NCBI GenBank assembly: GCA_039105265.1
Contig: JAPFFF010000030.1
Span: 868,001 to 932,000, forward strand
DNA length: 64,000 nucleotides
From: Tritrichomonas musculus
Lineage: Eukaryota > Parabasalia > Tritrichomonadida > Tritrichomonadidae
Direction of reading: 5' to 3'
The position numbers were made by a program, and so were the translations under genes. The notes under the pieces are model-generated. The model saw nothing but the letters and a program-made list of their open reading frames with translations. It did no database searches and was not told the DNA's origin. Positions 10,701-17,604 of the stretch are shown piece after piece; the first letter of the stretch is position 1, and the number at the start of each line of letters is the position of its first letter.

Positions 10701-13164
10701 TGTCATCAATAATCCAAATTCGTACAATGATAAGATACTAAATGTGATCAAGGGGCTGAAACACAAATGGGAGATTATCACCAGTAAAGGTCATGATATT
10801 AACCCTGGTCGGGACCAATATTGGAAGCAACATATTATGACTGATGTCACTACTTTCCTCAAAGAACTAGATCTATATTTGAATCCCCCAGGAGATCCAA
10901 TCCAGGAACCCCAAGGGGATCCAAGCGAAGTCCCTAGCGTGAAACCCAAACCGAAACCCCAAGCGAAGTCCCTACGGAAATCCCTACTGAAATCCCCAAA
11001 GAAGCCATTAGGGGATATCCCTGGATCGGTACCCTCAGGAGATCCAAGCGAAGACTCAAGTGATGATGATGATGATGATTATAGCGAAGTCAAGTACCCC
11101 AAATACAATAAGATCCTTAGGTTTTTATCGGTTGTATGCGATATATCAAAATCGTTCATCAATAATATTATACAAGTCATCAATAATTCAGACTTGTACG
11201 ACGAAGAGATAGTAAATGCGATCAATGAGATGAAGCAAAATTGGGACAAAACAGACTTTCATAGTAACGATCAGGTTGACGAGTTGAAGAAAAGGCTTAC
11301 GATGTATGCCAAGACTTACTTCCAATATCCGAACCAATATTTGAAACTCCAAGCGATACCCCAAGGAGATCCAAGCGAAGTCCCTAGCGAGGAACCATTA
11401 GGGGATATCCCTGGATCGGTACCCAAGGTAGTAGCTCCTGGAGATCCAAGCGAAGTCCCTAGCAAAGTCCCTAGCAAAGTCCCTATCGTAGTACCCCCTG
11501 AGGAACCCTCGGAGATTCCATTAGGGGATATACCTGGAGATCCAAGCGAAGTCCCTATCGAGGAACCACATATCGAGGAGGAAGAGGAGGAAGCGGAATT
11601 CAAAGCGACATCCCAATTGATATCTCAAGCGAAGTCCCTAGCGAAGTCCCTATCGATGACAAATATATCCCCTGAAATCGAGTATACAAATAATAACATT
11701 TTTTCTTCACCTAAAGAAACAATGGCAGAAGCACCATCCTTTATAGGATCTGATACACTTAACAATTTTAAGGAAATCACGTCACCAGAAGATGATGATA
11801 TTGGTAATTGGGGTCATGATGAGGGTACAGCATCATTCATAGAAGATCTAACTCAAGAAACCCCATTTGACAATACACAATTATTATCCGAATACCAAGC
11901 CAAAAGACGTGGAACCACGGGAATCCGAAAAGGTAAAGGTTATGAACAAGTATCTGATGCGATGGGTAAGTTTAAAATACACAATTTATCAAAGGTTCAT
12001 GACACATCTAAATACAAACGCGACTTCCTCGACTTAATCATTAATGGGAACTATCGAATTAAATATATTCCAGATGCAGCTCAAAGAGATACTGCACATG
12101 AATACTGCAAGAATCATCTCGATGCTGATGGAATACCTTTATACAGATTATTACCAACCAATTCCCAAGACCCATTAGGCAATTCCATTACTGATCTTAA
12201 TGGAGACCAGGTTGATGATATTGTCCTTGTTGATAAACGTGGTAGTCCAGTCATTATAAATGGATATCAACTCGTTCAAGCATCACCATATAAGAAGGCT
12301 TGGGCTGCAACATACTCGACAAAGCAAGCTCGTAAACAGAACCCATTTAATGCGTGGTTGGCTGATATGTTCCAGAAATCGCTTTATAAGGTTAATTGGG
12401 AAACTGGTGAGTATGAGCTGGAGGCGAATAAGAGTATGAGTGATATGATTGATACTTATTCAAAGATTGGATTACCTAAACCCAGAATAAGTAAACGATT
12501 AACACCAAATTCATATTGGGCATCTGTGTTCTCCCATTTATGGCATTTCTTTTGGAATCAGTACTATAAGCCTGTTGGTCCACTCAGGAAATTAACAGAT
12601 TATCTCACTAGTACTAATGCAATGTTTGCTGTACTATATGATCAACCAGCTCTACGTTCCATTGAAGCTAGTAGAGGTCGGAAGATAGGCTATTCAGATT
12701 GGCTCCTTTATAAGAAGGTCAATTCCAAGGAATATAATGTATCTGTTGGTAGAAAACTTCAAGAAGATACTCAGGACATCATTAGTAAGCATATTAATTT
12801 CACTACTAATGAAGCAATGGTTGCAGAGGAAAACTGGGATGAACGTTTCAAATTCATCATGAACAGACTCGTTTATGTTGTATTCATAAATGGTATGAAG
12901 GTAGACCCTTCTAAAGCGTCAAGTCAAGGGTCGTTGCAAAAGTTATATAATACTGCTGTTTATGGAGACAAGAAGCGTTTGAAGTATAATCGAGATCAGT
13001 ACAAAAATAATCTCATCCAATTCCTGGATACTGATCTTTATAAGAATAGGGGATATGCTGAATACAAGGAGTCTAAAGCTCAATCAGCTGAAGTGGCTCG
13101 TAAAAATGCTGTAAAACAATACTTCATAGACGACTTTGAGCAATTAGAAGAAGCAGAAGAATGA
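7786..13164 (+). CDS. Polinton large modular protein with Pro/Lys/Ser linkers (1,792 aa)
   Basis: The first ~1,250 residues contain about nine related helical modules of ~85-100 residues, beginning near 7786, 8074, 8395, 8680, 8975, 9467, 10110, 10620 and 11090. A typical core is LLEYLSSECGVSDE followed by NNP and LKPQ. From the fifth module on they are joined by low-complexity linkers of repeated PQAKPQSKSKAKP and LGDIPGSEP units, which vary in number. An acidic stretch follows (near 11565). The C-terminal ~500 residues are non-repetitive, AT-richer and carry a DLNGDQVDDIVLVD motif that resembles a Ca-binding DxNxD loop. The family is not recognised. A structural or virion-associated role is only inferred from size and context. 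It ends 2 bases before the stop of the convergent next gene. Confidence 0.8.
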   Translation: MLSRISKEVQDRVTRELLIYLNLREVPNGLIYNILYVIDNPRLFNEEAKEILDDLKAMYDSSRNGKPPLNSVVNGTAAKLRDLNQYLIDPQYKIPDHSTEEFIKFLSTEFSASEFGLPSTFLGTPAITEIFLAMKHVIEMPDMYGDEIKQVIKEMFEAWDKYYYYKSDDAHEKIVKEKIKQYIPIYKNIEPYMAPQPIRTLAYYKIQDHATREVIKFLYSECGISDEVVNNIIQVLTNIEVYVPEIVNAIDEMKRAWESTDFNNPNQVERLKQSLMNYVTTYFKDPYSYLWTQAIVTRDQHPTYRKILEFLSSKRKASDEEIQKLKWGIENSYAYKAEGLRILNDLKSAWESITNFNDPNQVKRLKSRLGTLAYEFFTDSDFYLQPQELINIVGKAKDPTYRELLMALHDYDISDEYITNMVHVINNPDMYNDEILNFLRNLRKVFYDHEPMRTIVPHMLGLLDDLKLDSFPGFFASYSLHKHLKPKVPPQQEPLGDIPGSEPKVPPKAKPLADIPGSEPQQEPLGDIPGSEPQGDPSEVPSEVPIAKSLWNIPEPESGPNREFIKFYTFIRVYFKIPDEDITNMKHVITNPDAYNEELVNEVRSMIDIWNTYDDKKRDREKIKARLKPIVDTFFRDLRKYLEPQGDPIPKSQAKPQAKSKAKPKAEPLGDIPGSEPQAKPQSKSKAKPQSKSKAKPQQEPLGDIPGSEPQAKPQSKSKAKPKAEPLGDIPGSEPQSKSKAKPQSKSKVPPQAKPLADIPGPEPKAEPIKEGDSIDVQHRKLLEYLSSECGVSDEDITNMTHVINNPELYVDAIVNAIDNMRKAYARTHLNDTRSVASLKNLLKQSASMYFRNPNKYLKPQGDPIPKPQAKSKPKSKAEPKAPPKQEPLSKPLADIPGSVPQPKSKAEPKVPPQAKSQAKPLGDIPGSVPQPKSKAEPIEVGDSIEVQHRKLLEYLSSECGVSDEVINKLIHVINNPNSYNDKILNVIKGLKHKWEIITSKGHDINPGRDQYWKQHIMTDVTTFLKELDLYLNPPGDPIQEPQGDPSEVPSVKPKPKPQAKSLRKSLLKSPKKPLGDIPGSVPSGDPSEDSSDDDDDDYSEVKYPKYNKILRFLSVVCDISKSFINNIIQVINNSDLYDEEIVNAINEMKQNWDKTDFHSNDQVDELKKRLTMYAKTYFQYPNQYLKLQAIPQGDPSEVPSEEPLGDIPGSVPKVVAPGDPSEVPSKVPSKVPIVVPPEEPSEIPLGDIPGDPSEVPIEEPHIEEEEEEAEFKATSQLISQAKSLAKSLSMTNISPEIEYTNNNIFSSPKETMAEAPSFIGSDTLNNFKEITSPEDDDIGNWGHDEGTASFIEDLTQETPFDNTQLLSEYQAKRRGTTGIRKGKGYEQVSDAMGKFKIHNLSKVHDTSKYKRDFLDLIINGNYRIKYIPDAAQRDTAHEYCKNHLDADGIPLYRLLPTNSQDPLGNSITDLNGDQVDDIVLVDKRGSPVIINGYQLVQASPYKKAWAATYSTKQARKQNPFNAWLADMFQKSLYKVNWETGEYELEANKSMSDMIDTYSKIGLPKPRISKRLTPNSYWASVFSHLWHFFWNQYYKPVGPLRKLTDYLTSTNAMFAVLYDQPALRSIEASRGRKIGYSDWLLYKKVNSKEYNVSVGRKLQEDTQDIISKHINFTTNEAMVAEENWDERFKFIMNRLVYVVFINGMKVDPSKASSQGSLQKLYNTAVYGDKKRLKYNRDQYKNNLIQFLDTDLYKNRGYAEYKESKAQSAEVARKNAVKQYFIDDFEQLEEAEE
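9240..11560 (+). repeat. Coding low-complexity linker repeats
   Basis: Within the 1,792-aa gene, short units encoding (Q/K)(A/S)KP and PLGDIPGSEP recur dozens of times in linkers at ~9240-9440, 9710-10100, 10360-10610, 10890-11040 and 11345-11560. They are nearly identical at DNA level, so copy number is likely to vary by slippage or recombination. The long open frames on the opposite strand here are an effect of this skewed composition. Confidence 0.8.
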
Positions 13165-13166
13165 AT

Positions 13167-14615
13167 TTAATCGGGGATATCACCCATATCATTATCTTTG
13201 TTAAAACCTTGGAACCCAAACCCTTTGAATTTAATTACCGGTTGTGCGGATGGCTTAACAGTAGGAGGCTGTGCCGTAGATGGCTTTGCCGTAGATGGCT
13301 TTGCCGTAGATGGCTTCGCCGTAGATGGCTTTGCCGTAGACCTGGTTTTAGAACTACTATTTTTGGACTTAGCTGATGACGGTCTAGGCATCATATCGGG
13401 TGGAATATGTATCTTGCTATTCAAACCACGTGATGACAAACCACTAGTAGATGATATATGTGGAGGTGGTTGGATAGGTTGTATTGGTGATTCAGGTGCC
13501 ATGAACTGATATATTTCAGTTGATTCACTATTATCAAGGTCCTCAATATGCAGACTTTGGGAGTTAGAACGCAGTTCGCTAGCGCTCGGCAATGAAATTG
13601 CTTCCTGCTTGGGCTGGAATCCGATGTTTTTGAATGATGGTCCAAATGATACCGAATTGGATTTGGATGGTGTTGGAGTATCACGTATTCTATCACGCGG
13701 TTTGCTAGCAATTCGGTTTTGACTCTTGTTTGGTGTTAGAACCCTAGCTGATGATTGTATGCTTGGATTACTTATGGCCTCGAAATCGAGCTTGCTTTGC
13801 TGTAGTCTATTTCGAATATTTCTAACCAGGTCATACTGTGTTTCATATTTTACGCGATATTCCTGCTTATCACCATTTTTCTTAGCTAGAGTAATTGGTG
13901 CGGTTGCAGGCCGAATATCCGTCGAACGATATACACCATTGCCATCAACCTTGGGCTGTTTGCGTATATCATTAATACGTTGTTCAGTTGTAATTGGCGT
14001 TACACCTGGTGGTGGTGGAAGGGGTTTTGGACGAGGTGCATTTGTGGGTTTTTTGGCAAATGCAAACTCAATATTCTTCTCACTTTGTCTGGACTTATTA
14101 GGGCTGTGATATACACGAGTGTTTTGAACAATATTCACAGTAGGTATTTGGTCACTCTCTTCAGCCAATAATGGGATATAAAATCCTACGTCGCTACTCC
14201 GCCCAACTGTTAGCCGAACTTTATTAACAATGTTTACCTCGAAATATTTAACTGGCAAACATATATTCATATTATCAGTTAGTCGTTTTGGACGTTTCCC
14301 TGGGAACTTCTCTAGATAAACAACATCTTTATCGAATGAGTTTTCCCAAGTCCAGATATAATCCGCATCATACGAATTTGACAAACAGAAGTAATATTTT
14401 ATAGACTTAATTCCAATGCCATCCTCATCAGGCTCTTTTCGAGCAAAGAAGTTACGTACAAATGGTGGTGGTATTATCACGTGAGGTATTATATAAATGG
14501 TGTGACCATTTGGACTAATAGTTATTTGATCTATAGCATTGTTTTTATGTAAATTATCATATTGTCCGGGTTCTATCGTGAGAGTATTAGTCGCATGATC
14601 ATAATGTCTACTCAT
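13167..14615 (-). CDS. Polinton protein of unknown function with TAKPS repeats (482 aa)
   Basis: The N-terminal ~180 residues look like a folded, beta-rich domain. The rest is Pro/Ser/Lys-rich and probably disordered. Near the C-terminus TAKPS is repeated in tandem four to five times (nucleotides ~13265-13345). It is convergent with the 1,792-aa gene, with a gap of two bases. No family is recognised. A virion or DNA-associated role is possible given the basic, disordered tail, but this is inference. Confidence 0.7.
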   Translation of the reverse strand: MSRHYDHATNTLTIEPGQYDNLHKNNAIDQITISPNGHTIYIIPHVIIPPPFVRNFFARKEPDEDGIGIKSIKYYFCLSNSYDADYIWTWENSFDKDVVYLEKFPGKRPKRLTDNMNICLPVKYFEVNIVNKVRLTVGRSSDVGFYIPLLAEESDQIPTVNIVQNTRVYHSPNKSRQSEKNIEFAFAKKPTNAPRPKPLPPPPGVTPITTEQRINDIRKQPKVDGNGVYRSTDIRPATAPITLAKKNGDKQEYRVKYETQYDLVRNIRNRLQQSKLDFEAISNPSIQSSARVLTPNKSQNRIASKPRDRIRDTPTPSKSNSVSFGPSFKNIGFQPKQEAISLPSASELRSNSQSLHIEDLDNSESTEIYQFMAPESPIQPIQPPPHISSTSGLSSRGLNSKIHIPPDMMPRPSSAKSKNSSSKTRSTAKPSTAKPSTAKPSTAKPSTAQPPTVKPSAQPVIKFKGFGFQGFNKDNDMGDIPD

Positions 14616-14653
14616 TTACCCAAAAATAAACTCCTATATGGGCCATACTGTGG

Positions 14654-14986
14654 TCAATAGATTAGCAAGCAGGATAGCACGAATGCATCGGGTTTTATCT
14701 CATTACCATACAGGTCTGTGAACCATATTTTGAAATCTCGCTTGGTCCTATTGAGCATCTCATATTTGCGATACTTGGTTTGCCGTCTGTTGGCTAGCAT
14801 TATGAAGTGGTCACAGTATGGGTCGAATTCAACAATATCCGAGTGTACCATCAAATCACCGATGATGGTCTTATTCAGGATAGCTCCCACATACTGCACT
14901 ACGATGTACTTCTTATTGCGACTATATATGAAGTCCTCAGGTAGCTTAAACTCGGTGGTCTGTGTATGGAAATAGCGCTTTGGCAT
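14654..14986 (-). CDS. Polinton small beta-rich protein (110 aa)
   Basis: A short protein ending in an alternating pattern (FKIWFTDLYGNEI...AFVLSCLLIY) that resembles the strands of small virion structural proteins. That likeness is an impression only. It is followed on the same strand by the 482-aa gene and preceded by the 146-aa gene with a 3-base gap, so the three may be co-transcribed. No named family is recognised. Confidence 0.6.
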   Translation of the reverse strand: MPKRYFHTQTTEFKLPEDFIYSRNKKYIVVQYVGAILNKTIIGDLMVHSDIVEFDPYCDHFIMLANRRQTKYRKYEMLNRTKRDFKIWFTDLYGNEIKPDAFVLSCLLIY

Positions 14987-14989
14987 TTA

Positions 14990-15430
14990 TTAGATAGCAA
15001 AGTACTGCTTATAGTCTTCACCTAGTGATGCATAATTGGGTGCCACGAATCGGGTATACATAATGGGGACAGTTACGGTAGCTCGCTCATCATCAGACTT
15101 AGGCGTTCGACCAGTTTTGGTTTTGGTATACGGTACATAGAACGCAGTTCCTGCTTGATTATCATCATTCAACTGGAATCTACGATATGGCTTCAGCAAT
15201 TTGCATTCGACGTTCCCATTATGGTATCTAATGAATTCGGCAATCTCATTGAATATGCGCCTATGCTTCTCATGCTTCTTCTCAGTTTTGGATGTATCGT
15301 AATGGACCAATATGATATTGCCCTTGCGATAGCTCAGTAGTCCACCCATTTGCATATTATTTTTGACTCGACGTAGCCGCCGTTGGCAATCCCTGATGTA
15401 TCTCCATTCCAAATCTGGGTTGTGCTGCAT
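14990..15430 (-). CDS. Polinton protein of unknown function (146 aa)
   Basis: A basic protein with several Arg/Lys clusters (CQRRLRRVKNN, KKHEKHRR). No signal peptide or membrane segment is seen. It sits between the integrase and the 110-aa gene on the same strand with small gaps, suggesting a co-expressed cluster. The family is not recognised; nucleic-acid binding is only a guess from charge. Confidence 0.6.
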   Translation of the reverse strand: MQHNPDLEWRYIRDCQRRLRRVKNNMQMGGLLSYRKGNIILVHYDTSKTEKKHEKHRRIFNEIAEFIRYHNGNVECKLLKPYRRFQLNDDNQAGTAFYVPYTKTKTGRTPKSDDERATVTVPIMYTRFVAPNYASLGEDYKQYFAI

Positions 15431-15468
15431 TTGATTGGGTGTGTAGTATATCCACTTGGGTACCCTTG

Positions 15469-16215
15469 CTAGATACGGTCATATTGGGTTCCATCACCTG
15501 GATAATTGGGATTGGGCATTCGTAGAGACCGATGTGGTGTGTTGTTATAGAAGTGTACCATCTGTTGCATCAGGTATGGGTCTCCAATCCGACGATTATC
15601 TAAACCGAATGCATTACGGAGTGTCCTGATGGTTGCATCAACGATTTTGTGAGCGTTGTTGTGTTTGGATTTATCGACAATCACTGCATTGCGGTCAATC
15701 AACACATTTTTGGTACCTCTATATTTACTTCTGGATGGATTGTAGCGGCCAAGTATATCAAGCACTTTGAGTAGGTTATTCTCACCATCGCATTTGATGG
15801 TATTGAATTTGAAGTCATCATATTTCTCAAGAATGATTTTGGTGTATGCAGTCTTGATGGTATCAGCTAGTCTGTTCTTAAGCGGTTCCACAATTAGATA
15901 CCGTGTGTTGACATTCACCATGATGAGGTAAATGGTTTCATGGACTACCACGGACTCGGTTCCATTAGCCCTTGTGGTGTAATTCGCAAACATCAAATCG
16001 ACTTCCCAGCATCCGGGTTCCAATGAGAAATCCGGTTTTGAATAGGGACTGCATGATTTCAATTTGAAGTCCTTCACGAATGGCTCATGATGAGTTTCTG
16101 GGTTGATGATGAACTGTGATGGGTCCAATTTCGATATCTTGGATTTGAATGGGTACTTGAGCAGCGAATTGTACTCATTGTCGAATATCTTGAACGATTT
16201 CCTGTTGTCGGTCAT
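15469..16215 (-). CDS. Polinton retroviral-type (rve) integrase
   Basis: The central domain shows the RNase H-like integrase pattern. There is an Asp in a strand (GCWEVDLMF), then a strand matching integrase core folds (YLIMVNVNTRYLIVEPL), a second Asp in FNTIKCDGENN, and the helix HKIVDATIRTLRNAFG. The C-terminal HFYNNTPHRSLRMPN is typical of integrases of this class. Polinton integrases insert the linear element DNA and make short target duplications. The gene lies in a minus-strand cluster downstream of a hairpin-bearing gap. Confidence 0.85.
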   Translation of the reverse strand: MTDNRKSFKIFDNEYNSLLKYPFKSKISKLDPSQFIINPETHHEPFVKDFKLKSCSPYSKPDFSLEPGCWEVDLMFANYTTRANGTESVVVHETIYLIMVNVNTRYLIVEPLKNRLADTIKTAYTKIILEKYDDFKFNTIKCDGENNLLKVLDILGRYNPSRSKYRGTKNVLIDRNAVIVDKSKHNNAHKIVDATIRTLRNAFGLDNRRIGDPYLMQQMVHFYNNTPHRSLRMPNPNYPGDGTQYDRI

Positions 16216-16243
16216 TTAATGTGCAAAAATAGTGGTCTCAATC

Positions 16244-16324
16244 GGTCTGGTAGAATTCTACCACACCCCATATTTAGTGGTTATCTCCATGAAATCTGGG
16301 TCTGCGGGAAATCCCGTCGACCCC
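16244..16324. repeat. 81-bp hairpin pair, inverted copy of 4955-5036
   Basis: This block lies between the integrase start and the end of the upstream coiled-coil gene. It contains the same 16-base palindrome TGGTAGAATTCTACCA and the CGGGAAATCCCG stem as the copy near 5 kb, joined by the same ATATTTAGTGGTTATC spacer. That spacer motif is partly repeated again at 16324-16340. Here the block separates two genes of the same strand, so it is not simply a convergent terminator. Confidence 0.75.
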
Positions 16325-16328
16325 ATAT

Positions 16329-16562
16329 TTAGCGGTTATCGCTTGATAATTCAGCGAGCTCATTCTCGAGTTTGGCGACCTTCTCCTTCAGACTATTGAT
16401 ATCCTCAATCAGTGATTCACGAACGGCTAGTCCATTGCTACCCAGCATACCCCCTTTGATGTTATTGAGGTGGCCCTTATACATATAGCACTTCTCCTTG
16501 AGATCGTGTTTGATGCGCTTAAGCTCTGGAATCTCCTTCTTGTATTCTCCCAATTCAGTCAT
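16329..16562 (-). CDS. Polinton small coiled-coil protein (77 aa)
   Basis: A short highly charged protein with heptad-like spacing at both ends, e.g. INSLKEKVAKLENELAEL. The last codons overlap the repeat motif at 16324-16340. It faces a divergent gene starting at 16597. Function unknown; oligomerisation through a coiled coil is likely from sequence. Confidence 0.6.
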   Translation of the reverse strand: MTELGEYKKEIPELKRIKHDLKEKCYMYKGHLNNIKGGMLGSNGLAVRESLIEDINSLKEKVAKLENELAELSSDNR

Positions 16563-16596
16563 TTAGATATGAAAAAAAGTGTTTTTTCAAGATTAA

Positions 16597-16824
16597 ATGT
16601 CATATGAAGAACGCCGTGTATTAAGAGATTCAAATGGGCTCACGTATTTCAATCACCTGGAACGTCACATGCGAAATAGGCGAACTATGAGTTGTACCAA
16701 ACCCACAGTCCCAAAATATGAAGATAAGGGGTGTGTTGTGCATGACCCAATCATCAAGTCAACATCATCAACTCTACACCGCTCACTCAATCACCAGGTA
16801 ATCCCAAATAATTCCAAGATCTAA
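16597..16824 (+). CDS. Polinton small protein (75 aa)
   Basis: A short basic protein with clustered Arg near the N-terminus (SYEERRVLRDS, RHMRNRRT). The ATG follows TTTTTTCAAGATTAA. The capsid gene ATG is preceded by the similar TTTTTTCCAAGATACAAA, so this may be a shared short promoter or leader motif. The end overlaps the convergent next gene by four bases. Family not recognised. Confidence 0.5.
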   Translation: MSYEERRVLRDSNGLTYFNHLERHMRNRRTMSCTKPTVPKYEDKGCVVHDPIIKSTSSTLHRSLNHQVIPNNSKI

Positions 16825-17255
16825 TGCCTCAGGAGACTGTTCACTGCATCAGTACACTCATTCACAGTACTGGTGAGCTGATTTATTTTTGTGGTGATCA
16901 CGCCAATGGTGTTCTCCAGAGTGGTAATCCGTTTGGTGTATTCATCAACTGTTGACTGCAATGCATTGATGTCAGCTCGAATGCTTGCGAATTGGATCTC
17001 CACCAGGTTGTCACTATCGGTTGGCTTGGTGATCTTCTTGAGAAACACATTACTGGAGCCATCCTTGCCAGTGCGTTTGGTAATCCTGTACTCGCATTCG
17101 GGGGTGATTATTTTGTAGGTTTTATTGAGGTAATTGGTGGTCTTCTCATTGAACATGTCCTTGTACTTCTGGTAGAACAGATCGAACTCCTCTACTGAGT
17201 TGAATGTGCGTTGCTCCATCTTGTTATCATTAATAACCCTAATATCCGTATTCAT
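16821..17255 (-). CDS. Polinton coiled-coil protein (144 aa)
   Basis: The start at 17255 (MNTDIRV) is preferred over an upstream in-frame ATG at 17309, because the latter would overlap the next gene. The N-terminal half is mixed alpha/beta. The C-terminal half has clear heptads (IRADINALQSTVDEYTKRI and ITTKINQLTSTVNE) predicting a coiled coil. Its arrangement resembles a small head plus stalk, but no family is recognised. It is in a minus-strand pair with the basic amphipathic protein next to the capsid gene. Confidence 0.6.
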   Translation of the reverse strand: MNTDIRVINDNKMEQRTFNSVEEFDLFYQKYKDMFNEKTTNYLNKTYKIITPECEYRITKRTGKDGSSNVFLKKITKPTDSDNLVEIQFASIRADINALQSTVDEYTKRITTLENTIGVITTKINQLTSTVNECTDAVNSLLRH

Positions 17256-17305
17256 TTCAAAACGGACAAAAATATATTCATATGTATGTGGATATTCTAT
17301 GATGA

Positions 17306-17557
17306 TCAAACCTTGTCCAGTATGGATTTGCCTATATCATTAGCTTTGCTTACGTAATTGAGTCCAGTGCTGATGGTGTCTACAACTGGTCCAACACCTG
17401 GTATGAAGTCGGCGATTGGCTTGATCCTATTGATGATCCCCTTACCAATATCAACTGCCCTTGGGATGTTGCGGATGACAGTTTGAGCTGCATTCTTGAG
17501 CTTACTGCCGACGTTCTTGAAAGCGTTCTTAATCTTCTTGAAGATGCCAATACCCAT
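17306..17557 (-). CDS. Polinton small basic amphipathic protein, possible minor capsid/membrane-active protein (83 aa)
   Basis: The start at 17557 (MGIGIFKKIKNAF) is chosen over an upstream ATG because it gives a compact leader. The N-terminus is an amphipathic Lys-rich helix (IFKKIKNAFKNVGSKLKNA). A Gly/Pro/Ile-rich segment follows (PIADFIPGVGPVVDTISTG). Short proteins with this look sit beside capsid genes in adenoviruses and Polintons (pVI/pX-like membrane-lytic or minor capsid proteins). The match here is by composition and by its divergent position next to the major capsid gene, so the role is inferred. Confidence 0.55.
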   Translation of the reverse strand: MGIGIFKKIKNAFKNVGSKLKNAAQTVIRNIPRAVDIGKGIINRIKPIADFIPGVGPVVDTISTGLNYVSKANDIGKSILDKV

Positions 17558-17604
17558 TTGGTATATACAAAAATGTGATTTCAAGCTTTTTTCCAAGATA
17601 CAAA

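Noticed and set aside
9059-11603. Long minus-strand open frames with Gly/Pro/Leu-rich repeats opposite the modular Polinton protein
   Set aside because: They mirror the low-complexity linker repeats of the real plus-strand gene; composition and frame follow from the repeats.
13161-13509. Plus-strand frames rich in Arg/Cys/Trp opposite the TAKPS repeats
   Set aside because: They are reverse readings of the tandem TAKPS codons in the minus-strand gene.
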